Notes under the pieces: model-generated
What the model was told of the DNA's origin: nothing
What the model saw: only the letters and a program-made list of their open reading frames with translations
Database searches by the model: none
Shown: in pieces, positions 1 to 12,280 of the stretch
Position numbering within the stretch: position 1 is the stretch's first letter
Layout of the letters: each line of letters opens with the position of its first letter
Translations under genes and position numbers: made by a program
NCBI GenBank assembly: GCA_036768485.1
Contig: JAVLUZ010000167.1
Span: forward strand, 620,001-684,000
Direction: 5' to 3'
Source: Mermis nigrescens
Taxonomy: Eukaryota; Nematoda; Enoplea; Mermithida; Mermithidae
Length of the DNA stretch: 64,000 nt

Positions 1-117
1 CAAACCAACCAAGTAACAAATTAAACTATCAACAAACCGTCCAAACAGTTAAGCTGACATTTTCAGGTAGTCAAACTTCGGCACGCATGATGTACATAGG
101 GGAGGGTGAGGAGGGTG

Positions 118-182
118 ACCAGACCACACCTGGGCGTGGGGGGAGCGGGTTTGGGGCGTATGCACTCCCCCTCGTTCATAAA
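118..182 (-). repeat. Fragment of MITE family F1
   Basis: This is a short stretch with the ACCTGGGCGTGGGGGG-type end and the following GTATGCAC block of the F1 repeats seen at 1780, 21303, 42985 and 44653. The body of the element is missing, so it is a truncated copy. Confidence 0.5.
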
Positions 183-371
183 GCACCCTAGAAAATAATT
201 AGTTCTGGTTTATGGCAAACACATACCTACCTCATTTTTACGATGAAAAATCTTTAAATCAAGCAAATGCGTTAAATTAGTAACGCATAAACTATACAAA
301 CGTCACTGAGTAAAAAATTTACATAAATTTTTCTTAATCCACATACGTGGATTAAGGAGAAACAAACTTAC

Positions 372-3300
372 AGAGTCCAGTCCGTAATAGCTACACTATG
401 ATTCAACCAAATGTCCATATTTTTTGTCTTCATTGGCACTGTGATTCGACTATAATTGTGTCCTTTGCCAATCACTTCCGTATTATCCGGATACACAACT
501 TTAACCACTGTACTCGTAGCATTTATCAAACGAACATTGAAATAATTGTCGTTTGTTACGGAAATAGAATTCTGAAAAGCGAGGACATTTAGCGCTAGAT
601 GAAAAACAATGACTATTTCGGCCGGGCAAGAGTCGGGGGCTGGGGTACACAAGGTATAATATACATACTATAGCATATAGTGTATAGGTACACAGTATAT
701 TGTATAGTCATAGTATAGTAAACATATATAACAAATGTAAATAAAGTGATGCAGTTTCGGTGTGACAGAGAACATGCGGCTTACTTTACAGATCGCTTAG
801 CAAGAAGTGATTGATCATATTTAATACAGCTCAAGTTCAGTTGCAACGCTAAATACGTTTTAGTTCCTGTCCACGATTCTCAGGCATACCCTGACTCTGT
901 GAAGAATTTACTTTGCAGGACATCGCTTCCACCATTCTGGGTATTCAATCTATCAGCTCAAAATTTTGTTAAGATGCAGTTCCATACTAATTTCTTCTCT
1001 ATAATGACCATTACCACTTGAAGTGAAAAAGATCACATTTGAGACAAGACATTTATATTTCAATATTAACTAATCCTTAAGCAGTGATTTCAGTTAATAG
1101 CGATTATCGGATGAATTAATTTCGCTGTTTTTGAAAGAATTCATAAACAGTTTGTGTAGACAGATTTGTTTTGCTGCACTTAATTAAAACGCACACGCGG
1201 AATGAGCAAAATTCGGACTTTGTAACTGCGAAAAATCGTGAAACTTTGACTAGTTCTGCATATATTAAAATATGACCTTAGTTCTTGCGCTTGAGAATTT
1301 CTAAACCCATCCTACTTCGTTTGATTTTCCTGCTGTCTGTCGTATTTATATTGACAAATTAAAGTCTCCCAAAACGCTGACTTGAGATACTGATTGATTA
1401 TGAAACCTATATCTTAGAAGGAGTACAAAGAATTCTTTTCATACATTATGGGAAAACAGGCTAACTGCTTCAGTCACAGGCAATCGTAGAAGGTCCTGCT
1501 TAACAAAATAATGAACAATGATCATGTGATCACTTGAAGGAAGAAAATGACTTCTATAATTTATTTAGAGACAAGAACGCTGTTGTTATTGTACTATAAA
1601 AACTGAGCAAATGCAATAAATTTTCCCCGACCCCCGGCCATTTTTTTGACTTGCCCCGGCCGGGGCAAGCGACCCCGAAAAAGGACGGAGCCAGGGCCGG
1701 AGGAACCCCGGTCAATCACTTTTTCTGACTAAAGCTTTACGTAAAAATTTAGCTAAAATGAACTAAAACGTAGTCGTATGCATAGGTGGGCGCCACCAAA
1801 GTTCTGGGGGAGGGGTGCAAAATTTTTTCAAATGTCAAAAAATGGCCTTAAAAATGGTGGTATAGCGAAAAAACACCATTTTTCAAGGTTTCTCATTGAG
1901 CACTATCCATTGGCATCAAAAAATTGCGGAAAAAAACCAAAAAAATATCAAAAATTGAATTCTGGGGGATATTTTGGTTTTCTGAGGGGTGCATACCCCC
2001 AAACCCCCACGCCCGGGTATGGTCGTATGCGATACAGGACGCAAAGTTTCCGAATGCATACATATTACGATTAACTGAAAATATAGCAAGCATACTTGAA
2101 AATTAATGATGAGCCGAAACTTTGGCGCGTACGAAACTACTTTTATTTGAGTAATCGATGCTTCTTCGGTTGACAGCGTTAGACTACGAGGGAAGAGGAA
2201 AAATAATAGAAGTCCACTGATCAGTACGCATATCAAAATAGCTGATGCGACCCATAACATGCTGAAAAAATTCAGGCACATTGTGCGATCGTCAAGCTTA
2301 ATACAAGAATGTACCCATACATGATCTTGTGGGGTTTGAGGCATCACCCCCCAGCAGATGTTTCACCCCACAGAGATTTTTTCACCCTCCTCCAGAATGC
2401 GCGGCTTTCATGTTTCCTTAGAATTTGAAGAATGGGTATTAATTATCAAGCTCATATTTTGACTATAATTTGTTCTATTGGTTCGACTTCTTTATCTTTT
2501 CAGAATTTTTTCTGTTTTAATGCTCTAGAAAGATAGAGCATCGTTAGAAACGCCAAAAAACGATGTTTTTGACGCGAATCCACCAGTTTGGTCCCAAAAA
2601 GGCACTTAACCCCCCCGAGAATTCCCACGCTGAGCATGTCTGCTCGCTTCGCCACTGGCTTAAATGACATATTCAATCAGACTTAGGCAGCTAATAATTT
2701 ATGATAAAATAAAGTGATTTAAATACATATAAATGACTTAGCTTTACCAGCCTTAGAAATAAGTTCGTTTGCGTAACCATACTTTATCTTACAAGCATGG
2801 CGCAAAAGAGATCGTCTTTTAAACATAAGAAAACTCACGTTCGTCTCGGCTTCAAGCGATTATCATTGAAAGGTATAAGTGCAACCAGCGTTTTCTCTAA
2901 TTCTGAAAAAAGTGAATGCAATGAACGAAAGAGTTGAAGAGACAGAGGAGCTTATAAAATGTCGGTAAAACAAATGTAAATAAGTAAATAATTTAAATAC
3001 CCTCTAAGCAAGATGAGTACACCCCACCCCAGTATTATAATTATACGAATTTATGAGAGAATTTCAGACAAACATCCACAAATTGCACGATAACAGAACA
3101 TTAATTGAAAAGTTCTTAACAATTTAATTACATCACAAAAACGATCTTTTTCCAGTCGATAATTTGAAATGATAGTCATTTTTCAGGCACATGAAGCCCT
3201 TTTCTTCGCTAATTGGGAAAATTGAATACAAAGACAAGAATATCAATATTTTAAGAGGCGAGATTGCGTCGAATGCTAAGAAATAGTCATGCACACAGAT

Positions 3301-4086
3301 AGTTTAAACGACAGATTTCTATGAGCTAGAGGTTTGAGTACAGCAAAAAATTTCAGATTTCTTTGTAACTTTCTCTGCACCATTCGTTAGAGAGCTGGTC
3401 GAGAAAAGCTTAAAAATGGCAATATGCTTGCCACAGTTATCGAGGTGTGCGACTTCGCATATTATCTGATATTCCCAAACAAAATCCTTATTACTAATTT
3501 AGGGTAGTTGGCCTTTTTTGGGAGGAAATAACTGGCCTTTTTTATTTAAAAATGGCAAGAACTGATCACCTTAATTGGTTTTAAAAAATAAGTTGTATGC
3601 AACTCAAATGTCCGTTCATCGAGTAAGTCCATCTGTTGAGTGGAAAATTCTTTTATCTGGAAAATCTGCGATATGAGCCTAAAAACCTTTTAAAATGCTA
3701 TATTCCATCAAAGTGTCCACTACTAGCATAAAAAATCGCTAAAATAAAATGTTGATCATAAACAAGCATTCCACGCCTTACGGGCTTTTGGGATTTCGGA
3801 GGGGGCTCGCCAACCCCATCCCATACCCACGTATGGTGGGACCTTTAATTTTAATCTGATAAGCCTCGGACTTTCTATTATTCAACTATTACATATACTT
3901 ACCTACCTACGCAGATAAGAAGACACGCATACCTTTCGGTATTCGACCGATTCCATGGCAAGAAGGACATGGAACACCGCCCAATAACTCTTCATAATGC
4001 TGTGAAGATGTCGAACCAGCGACACCTGCAGGCTGTGTCTCCAATCTCAATTCATCTTTTTCAATAATAGGCAGTTTGTCTCCCAT
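372..4086 (-). CDS. TMEM106: TMEM106-family lysosomal transmembrane protein, first four coding exons (partial)
   Basis: Spliced minus-strand gene. Exons are 4086-3933, 2902-2839, 2261-2096 and 571-372, with donors GTATGC, GTGAGT, GTATGC and GTAAGT, and phases that match throughout (1, 2, 0). The ATG at 4086 has an in-frame TAG 12 nt upstream. Exon 1 encodes the cytosolic N-terminus with the family motif CPSCHGIGRIPK (a CxxC pair). Exon 2 gives LVALIPFNDNRLKPRR. Exon 3 holds the single membrane segment ending FFLFPRS. Exon 4 holds the start of the lumenal LEA-2-like domain (SVTNDNYFNVRLINATS, then VIGKGHNYS, with N-glycosylation sites). TMEM106 proteins are type II membrane proteins of late endosomes and lysosomes. 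About 194 codons are visible of a usual 250-275; the C-terminal exon or exons lie left of position 1. The exon 3-4 intron carries an F1 MITE. The family call is firm; the vertebrate-style paralogue (A, B or C) cannot be told. Confidence 0.9.
573..1777. other. TMEM106 intron sequence, no feature seen
   Basis: This is AT-rich intron between TMEM106 exons 3 and 4. I see no coding exon or RNA gene. The only local structure is the GC-rich palindrome at 1650-1669. Confidence 0.6.
1650..1669. repeat. Perfect 20-bp GC-rich palindrome
   Basis: The core CCCCGGCCGGGG is flanked by CTTG and CAAG to give a 20-bp perfect palindrome. It lies in a GC-rich island (1625-1710) within an AT-rich intron. It is probably part of an old MITE; no function is apparent. 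Confidence 0.6.
1780..2032 (+). mobile_element. F1 MITE (about 250 bp)
   Basis: This is a non-coding repeat with ends related to CATAC(G/C)TGGGC. Its internal blocks, AAAATGGTGGTATAGCG, ACTATCCATTGGCATCAAAA and TTGAATTCTGGGGG, recur in the same order in at least seven other places in this window. It lies inside a TMEM106 intron. Confidence 0.7.
2330..2640 (-). repeat. F3 repeat, inverted partial copy
   Basis: It shares, in reverse, the blocks GATGCTCTATTTTTCTAGAGCA, GGCACTTT and GAATTCCCATGC with the fuller copy at 4305-4705. It lies in a TMEM106 intron. Confidence 0.5.
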
Positions 4087-4304
4087 ATTATTTATCTAAG
4101 CAATTGAACACGCGTAGGTGTTTTACGTTGCCTGCTTTTAATAAATTACAAACTCAAGCAATTAGAAAGCGGCATCATACGAAATAGCAAACTGAGATAG
4201 CAAAAGATGAGAGAATACGAAGCCCAATTGCGCACAAAATGTTTGTGTATAGAAGAGGAAAGAACCGACAAGAGCGTTTTTAAAAGCGTTACAATCATAC
4301 ATGC

Positions 4305-4705
4305 ACAGCATGGGAATTCTAGGGGAAGGATGAAATACTAAAGTGCCTTTTCCGGGTCCAAAAATAGTAGGTACGCGTCAAAAACATCGTTTTTCAGCGT
4401 TCCTGACGATGCTCTATTTTTCTAGAGCATAAAAAGATTTAAAAAATTTTTGAAAAATCAAAAAGTCTGAACAAATTGAACAAAATATAGTCAAAACATG
4501 AGTATAATGGCGCGAAACGCCAAAAATTTGGCACTTTTTGAGCAAATAGATAGCTAAAAACGCTTAGAAAGCATCTTTTCTACAAATGTTCAGAAAAATT
4601 TGGGAACTTTGAAAAAATCGCCAATTCTGGGGCGGGGGTGAAAAAATTTTTGCGGGTGGTGAAAATTTTTCTGGAAGAGTGTTAACCCCCCAGATCATGT
4701 ATGAT
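4305..4705 (+). mobile_element. F3 MITE-like repeat (about 400 bp)
   Basis: It starts GCATGGGAATTCTAGGGG and ends in a run of CCCCC before AGATCATG. It contains a hairpin around TGCTCTA...TAGAGCA and the phrase GGCGCGAAACGCC. Related copies are at 2330, 44190 and 55065. No coding capacity is seen. Confidence 0.55.
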
Positions 4706-5339
4706 TACGATGCTCCACGGGAGACCCAGGTTCAATTCAAGCTAAAGACACAATGCCTATCTGCCGCTTTGCTTTTTAAAAAATAACTCCGTTTTTCGGT
4801 TTTTCTGGAGTGTTTAGGTGGTACAGGACGTCAAAAAAATTTTTGTGCAAAAATGATCGATTCTTGTTAGGTACCTATATTCGACGCGCTGATCAAGAAT
4901 ATGGATACAATACCTATTTGTTTTTACACCATGCCTATTTCTAGTCATGTATTAAAAATTTCAAAAATAATGCAACTTAAAAATTATCTAAAAATCTAAT
5001 TGAACAAACTGAAAATTAAAAAATTCAAAAAAATATATGTAAATTTATTCCACTTTTATATGAAAGATTAATCAATTGATCAATTACTCGATTAATCTTA
5101 AAAAAATCTTCTTCTTAGCAAAATCTTTATATAAATTTGTCAATAATTAATTAAATAATCATCGTTCTCGTCCACCTCTCCTTTAAGACCACAGCATTGT
5201 TTCTGATCCTTTAGAAAAGGCAAATTTGTTTATGAATTACTTTTCTCCTGTTTTTTTCTGTTGATAATGATCATCTTCCTGTTTAAATTCGATGACCGGT
5301 TTTGCTTTACAAACCATTTATTATGAAGCTTGGAACGTG
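4706..5339. other. AT-rich intergenic sequence, no gene seen
   Basis: It lies upstream of the TMEM106 start and the LINE. I find no ORF, RNA gene or clear repeat apart from general AT-richness. Confidence 0.5.
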
Positions 5340-6790
5340 CAACTGGTCTTAAATCAAATAAGGATCCTTTTTCTATTAGTCCTGATAGACTCTGCCCTTT
5401 TTTCTCGAAGAAACTTGCAAATTACCTTGCTGAACCTTTAGCGAATATTTTTAATGTTTCTTTTTTAACGAGCATCATCCTTAATTTTTGGAAATGAGCC
5501 GTTAAAACTCCTGTCTTCAAGAAAGAAGATGCAGCCTTAGTGAGTAATTATAGACCGATTTCTATTTGCTGCTCATCCCGCAAAATTATGAAAAGTTTTA
5601 TTAATTTAAAAATTATCTATTTTTTTACTACAAATAGACCCCCATTATCTTCTCATTTTGGTTTTCTAGAATCTAAGTCATATGAATTACAACTGATTGA
5701 ATGTAAACACCTCTGGACGGCAGCTTTGAGTGATAGAATTCCTATCGACGTAACTTACATTGATTCTTCGAAAGCTTTTGACAAAACTCCTTTAGCGAAG
5801 CTTTTATATGGGCTCTCTAGATATGGGGAAAAAGGTCTACTTTTTAATTGACTTGATTTCTTTTTACATAATCAATCTCATTTTTCATTAACGGAATTCT
5901 TTTGGCAGTAGTGGCCCCAAGGTAGTTTTGTTAGTCCTACTTTATTCTTAATTTATGTTAATGATCTATGTAAGTTGATTGTAGGTAGAAAAATGACTCT
6001 TTGCTGATAATTTTAAAATCTTCGGTCCATAACATAGGCAGCAAGAAAATTCTAGGGGATGAAATCGCAAAAAAATTGCCAAAAATGTTACTAAAAACAG
6101 AATTCTGCGGTCTACAGTTATGGGTGGGGGTTTCAAGTTCTGCGGGAGTATATACCCCGATCCCTACGTCCATGTGTGTCGGTTCGTCGCTGAATATCAT
6201 TATCATTGTATACAGAAAGACCTGAATAATATTTATACTTTGTCTCATAATCAGCAGCTTCCTGTTGCCACAGAAAAATAAGCACTTTTGCATCTCGGTA
6301 AAAATAATCCAAAAAAGCATTATTCTTTGGCTAATATACATAGCTATGCTGAATGACATTAGTTCTGCTCGTGATCTAGGTGTATATATTTCCCTTAATC
6401 GTAATTATAAAGAGCATTCGAATCATATAATTAAAAAAGCTGTTTCTCATTGTTTTCTTAAACACAAAGCTTTTCTTTCTCATGATAAAGATACTTTAGT
6501 TATAGCCCAAACTATGTGTGTAAACCCTATTCTTGGGTTTTCTATTTCTGTATGGAATCCATATTATACTAATAATATAAATCGTCTTGAAGATGTTCAA
6601 TGTAAATTAACTAAAGGTCTTTTTAGTTTTCATAGCAATTATCTCACATTGAGCGCTTAGAGCTTCTCAACCTATCTTCTTTACAACTTCGTCGTCTTAA
6701 CATATGTTTATGCCTCATGTATCAAATTATTAATGGATTATCACGTATTGATGCTAACGAATTCTCACTTTAACTCCAATGTCACTCGAG
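5340..6790 (+). pseudogene. Decayed CR1/jockey-type LINE, reverse transcriptase region
   Basis: Broken coding sequence of a non-LTR retrotransposon. The fragment 5540-5851 shows reverse transcriptase motifs SNYRPIS, GFLESKS and DVTYIDSSKAFDK (first catalytic Asp block). A further frame near 5920-5960 reads like the PTLFLIYVNDL block. The later fragment 6350-6657 shows the 3' connection region, with DLGVYISLNRNYKEH and SVWNPYYTNNINRLEDVQ. Reading frames are broken by stops and frameshifts, and an F1-like repeat is inserted near 6030-6180. No endonuclease domain was found, so the copy is also 5'-truncated. Reverse transcriptase and connection motifs point to the CR1/jockey side of LINEs; exact clade unassigned. 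Confidence 0.85.
6028..6182 (+). mobile_element. Degenerate F1 MITE inserted in the LINE
   Basis: It contains CAGCAAGAAAATTCTAGGGG, a GAATTCTG block and a C-rich end before CCATGTG. It interrupts the LINE coding region near the reverse transcriptase YADD area. Confidence 0.45.
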
Positions 6791-6899
6791 CTGAAAATCG
6801 ATATAAGCTTATGTCTTACTAGTTGTCTGTTCCAATGCTCACTTAAACGACTTTTCACAGTGCTACCTTAAAACTTGGAACAAATGACCAGATTATGTC

Positions 6900-7110
6900 G
6901 CCACATCTTAATACATTAGTCCATTCAAAAAAGAGCTGTGAAACATTCATTTTACAAATTTTTTAATGGGGCTTACCTAGTATCATTCCGTGATGTATGT
7001 CATTTTGTTCAGTCGCCAATTTGTCATGCATTCTTGTTTTACCTAATTTCGTATATTACCTTTGGACAATAAATATTTTCTTGTCTCGTCTTGTGAATTT
7101 TCTAATTCAT
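6900..7110 (+). repeat. LINE 3' tail
   Basis: This is the 3' untranslated end of the LINE, with GTTCAGTCGCCA and GACAATAAATATTTTCTTGT near the terminus. The same tail occurs again at 8345-8545 without coding sequence, as expected for 5'-truncated LINE copies. Confidence 0.65.
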
Positions 7111-7225
7111 TACATATTGCTAAAGTTTTAAATTCTGCTCCTATTTTTGCAGTAACCATGAATTTTATTTCAATCTTTAACACAAAAGCGTGGCTAAGTA
7201 AAGATTCATATTGGTGACAGACAGG

Positions 7226-7612
7226 GGCGTACGCAGGATTTTTCATAGGGGAAGCGATCCGAAATTGGTTACCTTATATTTTGGGATATGTTTGCCGGGG
7301 CTTGAAATAAAATGCATTTTCTGACGTTTCCAGGCATGCTCTATCCGTTGAGTTCGTAAATTTCAAACTTTTTAGAAAGAGAAATTATTTTCTTAATATG
7401 CTATGAAAAATGGCGTTATTTTGACCGCGTCTGAGCCAAAATTATGGAAAGTAATTATCCTATGAACGACGCTTCGCCGGAAGTTTTGAGATTTTTTATG
7501 AAAGATCCCAATTTCCCTTTTTCCTGCATTATCTAGCCTTTCCAAAATTATTTTTGAGCTGAGGGGGGAATGGGGGCCGCCGCCCCCACCCCTCCCTAAT
7601 TACGCCAATGGT
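7226..7612 (+). mobile_element. F2 MITE (about 385 bp)
   Basis: It begins GGGGCGTACGCAGGATTTTT and ends in CCCCTCCCTAATTACGCC, giving short GC-rich inverted ends. The interior includes CATGCTCTATC and AAAATTATGGAAA, shared with copies near 19440 and 49010. Confidence 0.6.
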
Positions 7613-8344
7613 GACAGACATAAGTTAAGCCTGAACCGCTCCGCTTGTTGCACTTTAAAAATGCAATGGCAATTGGCACCGATATGAATGCGCATCTGTA
7701 TGCCTAAGTTAGTTGAAGAAGCCGACTATTATTAAATCAGGCTTAGGCCTAAGCTTAGTAATGTGCATAATTGATTGTCAGGACCTAAGTCAATACTGGG
7801 TCAACGGGATGCAGAGATGCGTTGAGTGAAGCGATGGATAATTTTGTAAAACATAAGCACTCAATTTTGAATTGTAAGCTAAAATTTTCACAAAATCGTC
7901 CGAATCTTAGTATTGAATTCAGCCGATAAAAAGATAAAATAAATCGGCACAAAGCGCAAAAATTTTCTTACCTTATTTCCATGTTGGAATGACTAGAAGA
8001 AAGATTTAACCGCGCGAGCTGTGACGGCTAAATTCTAGAATACTACCATACTATACAGGTTTTAAAAATGCAATTTGCATTAAGCGCACGAATTTTCTGC
8101 TTAATTCTTAACCTTCCGTTGACCAGAAATGTTTAAAAATAGATACCACTTGTTTTTCATGTGGCGCTAAGAATTTTTTAGCTCTCAGCTGACTTTAAAC
8201 CAAAATAGTTGCCAAAAATAAAAGAAATAGGGGCGACCAAGGCGCCTCCTTTTTTGGATTTATTTCTTTAAAAAGTCATGATTAATGAAAAAGATATTCG
8301 AGAACCTTTGAAAATTAAACTACCTGATCACGTCACCTGATCTC
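7613..8344. other. Intergenic, no gene seen
   Basis: AT-rich sequence with a short TAGGCCTAAGC palindromic motif near 7745. No ORF or repeat could be supported. Confidence 0.5.
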
Positions 8345-8545
8345 AAAATGATGGTTTCTTCAAAAAAAGAGCTGCGAAGCATTGATTTTACAATTTAATG
8401 ATGGGGCATCACACCTAGTAGTATAACACTCTGTGATATGCATGTCCTTTTGTTCAGTCGCCATTTTATCATGTATTCGTGCTTTACCTAATTCCGTGTA
8501 TTACTTCTAGACAATAAATATTTTCTTGTATTTCTTGTCTTAAAA
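8345..8545 (+). repeat. Second LINE 3' tail copy
   Basis: This repeats the 6900-7110 tail, including GTTCAGTCGCCATTTT and GACAATAAATATTTTCTTGT. It is a dead-on-arrival 5'-truncated insertion. Confidence 0.6.
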
Positions 8546-8639
8546 ATCACCAGCTACCACGCCCGGATCCAGAATTTTATTTCGGTTGGAAAACACGACT
8601 AATGTTTTTTTAAAGACATAAAGGGAGACCATGGACATT

Positions 8640-9590
8640 CACTCTTCTATGGCTGGGGTCTAGGGCGGCGTGCTCAAGCGCCGCCCAGCGTGGTCAGCGG
8701 AAGAGCCCCACAAAATTTTGTAAAATGAGCACTTTAACTTTAATACTAATACTAATACTTTATTCGGAAAAAAACACAAGGGTAAAACAAAGTCGCAAGG
8801 AAAATAAAATAGCATAGTGAATAGTAACGTTAAAATTCTAGTGAAATCTGAATAGTAACGTTAAAATTCTAGTGAAATCGGACAAATCTTTGCCCTGAAT
8901 TTAGTCTAAACATAGTAAAAGTTCATCAGCAAAACTCATCATCATCGCCAAAAAATTTGCCATTCTTGCCTTTTGCCGAAATCTAATTTTCTGCGTAAAA
9001 TCTGTGAAGAACAGATGACATAAGATGCATAATATGCTCTAGGTTGTGTAAAGACTGAATATGGAGTGCTTAAACCGCACGCTTTGGGCTGAATAGATTA
9101 TTACTAATTGAGAAATTAGGCGCTAAGCGCCGTAAATTGAGAAATTCGGAGCTAAGCGCCGTAAACTTTTGCGATTTTATGCTAAAAAAGCTACATACTT
9201 TCAAAATTTTGCTACCCATACATCTTATATACGGTGAAAATACAAGGGACACTCTTTCTTCTAGGACTGGGGGGTCCGGGGTGGCGCGCTCAAGCGCCCC
9301 CCCCCTCAGTGAGGTCCGGGGCACAGAGCCCCGGAAAATTCTGTGGAACAAGCATCTTAAAGTTGAACCGTCACGTTAGAATTTTTATGAAATCAGCCTA
9401 TTTTTGGTTCTGAAAGCAGTCTAAAAATAGTCAAACTTTATCACTAAAATTCTTTATCATCGCCTAAAAAATGACTATCATTCTTCTTACATGGATCTCA
9501 TTTTCTGCGTTAAATCTGCAAAAAACAGAAGACATAAATGCAAAATATGCTTTAGGTTGCATAAAGATTGAATATGGAGTGTCTTAACAT
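8640..9590. repeat. Two tandem copies of a repeat of about 590 bp
   Basis: The blocks TTCTATGGCTGGGG, GCTCAAGCGCC, CATCATCGCCAAAAAAT and AATATGGAGTG occur first in 8640-9075 and again in 9240-9590. The first copy contains a short duplicated GTTAAAATTCTAGTGAAATC. A tandem duplication of a MITE-like repeat is the simplest reading. Confidence 0.5.
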
Positions 9591-10572
9591 TGCGTTGGGC
9601 CTACATAATTTGAAATTAATCATTGTGAAATTCGGCGGAAAATTTTTGCGATTTTCTTTAAAAAGAAAAGGAAGAGTGAGAAAAAAATCTTTCTTAAATT
9701 TTATTCTGGGGGTTACGTGTCCCTATCAACCCTGGATATGGGCCTGCCAGCTACGTCACTGCTCAACGTGCACGCGTGCCGTGCGTGCGTATTGTTCTGA
9801 TCGGATATTTCGATCGATTATCAGTGTTGCCAACTCAAAGCTGTGAAAAACACAAATACTTAAAATTTACAAAAAAAATCTCAAGAATGCCGGTCAAGTT
9901 TAAATATTAAAGAATTTTTTAAATTACTTTTAAACATCGAAGCAAGAATTTGCGCTTTCATCAGACATTTAGCAAGTCGAATCCCGTTTTAGGTAGGCAG
10001 GCAACTAAAAGTAATGCAAATAACTGTTAGTTATTTAACTCGGCACCGCACTCGAGAACTATCGAGTCCTCGATTTTTGGAGAAAAAAACTTGTTTTTTG
10101 GCCAATTTTAGGTGTTTTTTTTTGCCGTTTTTGGTCGAAAAGCATGTAAAATTGCATAAAACGAAGAACTCAATTTCAGTGCAAAATCTGAAATTCTGGA
10201 GGAAGAATTCTAAAGAAATCTCACAAAAAAAGGAACTCAAAAACTCAGAGCTAAAACACTCATCAAGCTTTGAGAAAAAACTCAATGTCGGAAAAGCCAG
10301 CCCTGAGCACAGTGTGCTCTGTACAAACCAAGAGTTCCGTTAGGAATCTGACAGTAATCAAGAAATTTGATTAATTTGTGTAAAAACTTCAACTTGTGAA
10401 CTCTTTGATCTCGATTCACATGAATTAACCTGACTTCAATCAATATCGACTTATTCAAAAAAACATTCAATATTAACATGCCAAATTACATTGGGCATAG
10501 CTAAGCTAATCATCCTATGATGTGTAAGTCCTTTTTTCCAATCATCGCGTCGTTTCATTTTATGTATATTTT
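9591..10572. other. Intergenic, no gene seen
   Basis: AT-rich sequence. Short open frames here lack codon bias or recognisable motifs. No RNA gene was found. Confidence 0.45.
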
Positions 10573-11072
10573 ACAGTGGCGTATCCAGGATCTGCTGATA
10601 GGGGGATGGAAACCAAAACTTTCCTAAAACTGTCAAACATTGTCTTAAAATTCGTATATTATGCTTAAAATAACGGTTTTTTGCTTTATTTCGATAGGCA
10701 GAATTATTTCTGATGCAAAAAAATTGAGAAAATTCGAAATTTTTTCTAAGATTTTTATGAAAACTTACAACATTAAAGCAGATGGACACAAATTGCTAAA
10801 AAAACACTCGATAAATCATTGTAAGATTTACAAAATCTTTGGTCTGCACAAAAACTGTATACTCTCCTGGCGTAAATTTAAGTTTTTTAGAGCGCCAATA
10901 GTCAGTAAATGTCATTAGAGCGCGACGCGAAGTGCCGGAAAAATTCGAAAAATCATAATAAACATAATTGCAATCATCAAAAAATACACATCTATTCTTC
11001 ATTGCGCTCTAATATTTTTTGACGACAAAGGGGGCGGCCCACCCCCCCCCACGTCTTCCTCTGAATCCATCT
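10573..11072 (+). mobile_element. F2-type MITE (about 500 bp)
   Basis: It starts GTGGCGTATCCAGGATCT and ends in GACGACAAAGGGGGCGGCCC plus a C-rich tract. The copy at 52430-52912 has matching ends and order, so they belong to one subfamily. Confidence 0.6.
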
Positions 11073-11094
11073 GTGGGATTTAACCTGTTTGCTT

Positions 11095-11180
11095 AGTCTG
11101 TTTTACACAACTTCGTTCATAAATTCTAAGATTTTCCATTGGCAGTAAGCCGAAGGTTACGACAATTATGTAGATAGTGT
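11095..11180 (+). repeat. F4 repeat fragment
   Basis: It has GTCTGTTTTACACAA, CATAAATTCTAAGAT and AGCCGAAGGTTACGACAATT in the order seen at 43285 and, reversed, at 62660-62990. Confidence 0.45.
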
Positions 11181-11384
11181 ATCTACACGCGTTTTGTGAT
11201 TTCGAACGGAACGCTCTTTACCGTTTCGAAAAAGACCCAATATTCGCCAAGTTACAAACTCTCATGTTTGCCATTTTGGATCCGGCGCGCTAGCCGAGAA
11301 AGGAGCGGATATTCGCTGTCGGACGAAGGGACCGTCTCTCAAGAAAAGCGAGGCAATTCAGCTGCCCCGCCGCCATTGGTCCCA

Positions 11385-11660
11385 CTCACAACTGGGCGTT
11401 GGGGTTGGGGTATGGACCCCCCTCCCCGAGAAACTAAAATACCCATCCCCCCTAGAAATTAAAATACCCCCCCAGAATTGAATTTTTAAAAAATTTTTTC
11501 GTTTTTTTTCGCAATTTTTTGATGCCAATAGATAGTGCTCAATGAGAAACGTCGAAAATGGTGTATTTTCGCCATACCACCACTTTTAAAGCCATTTTTT
11601 TGAAAAATCTTGCACCCCCTCCCATCCTAGAATTTTCTTGCTGCCCACGTATGGTCCCAC
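11385..11660 (-). mobile_element. F1 MITE, inverted
   Basis: It runs from ACTGGGCGTTGGGGTTGGGG to TTTTCTTGCTGCCCACGTAT, the reverse of the 42985 copy. Internal phrases GATGCCAATAGATAGTGCTC and CCATACCACC match the family. Confidence 0.65.
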
Positions 11661-12280
11661 TAGCACAGTCACGTTCGCATTTTCGAGGTACGGTACGTGA
11701 GCTAGCCTGTAGATTCAATCAATATCCCTTTTTCTCTCATATCGAAAACATAGGCGACGTGACTGCTATTCACGTTAAGTCTGTGTTGAGATCGGAAAAA
11801 ATCAATATTGTATATCATAGGTAGCGCGTTAGCGCGTACCTATAATATACTTGGGTACCCTCAACACCTGGGCACCCCCTACAGCTATAACGGGACACTT
11901 CTGGAAGGTGCGGTTTTTTTTAAAAGAAAGATAATAAAAAAATTCGCTGCCCGTGTTTTTTTGTTTTTCTTGAAACTCAAAATTGACTGTGTAAAGAAGG
12001 TGTAAAATTTTTGTGTAACGTTATAACATAGGACAAATTTTGGGACCTTTTTACTGCGGCATGTGGACAACTGAGTATTGATGACTCGAAGGATTGAACA
12101 GAATAGGATAATAGAGGGATGAATTCTACAGATGATACTTTTTTTGTTTTTTGAAATTCGCATTATTTATTGAACGGCAGTGTAAACAGTGCGAAAATCT
12201 GGGGGTGAAAAAGCACTTTTTGGTCGAGTTTTCAACCTTCCTATGTCCGATACTAACTCCGGTTATGAGGTTTTTAAAAT

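Noticed and set aside
4715..4760. B-box-like AGGTTCAATTC suggesting a tRNA
   Set aside because: No A-box at the right distance and no cloverleaf pairing.
11196..11824. Pro-rich open frames over 11196-11462 and 11558-11824
   Set aside because: They translate the F1 MITE and its C-rich ends; equivalents appear at every F1 copy.
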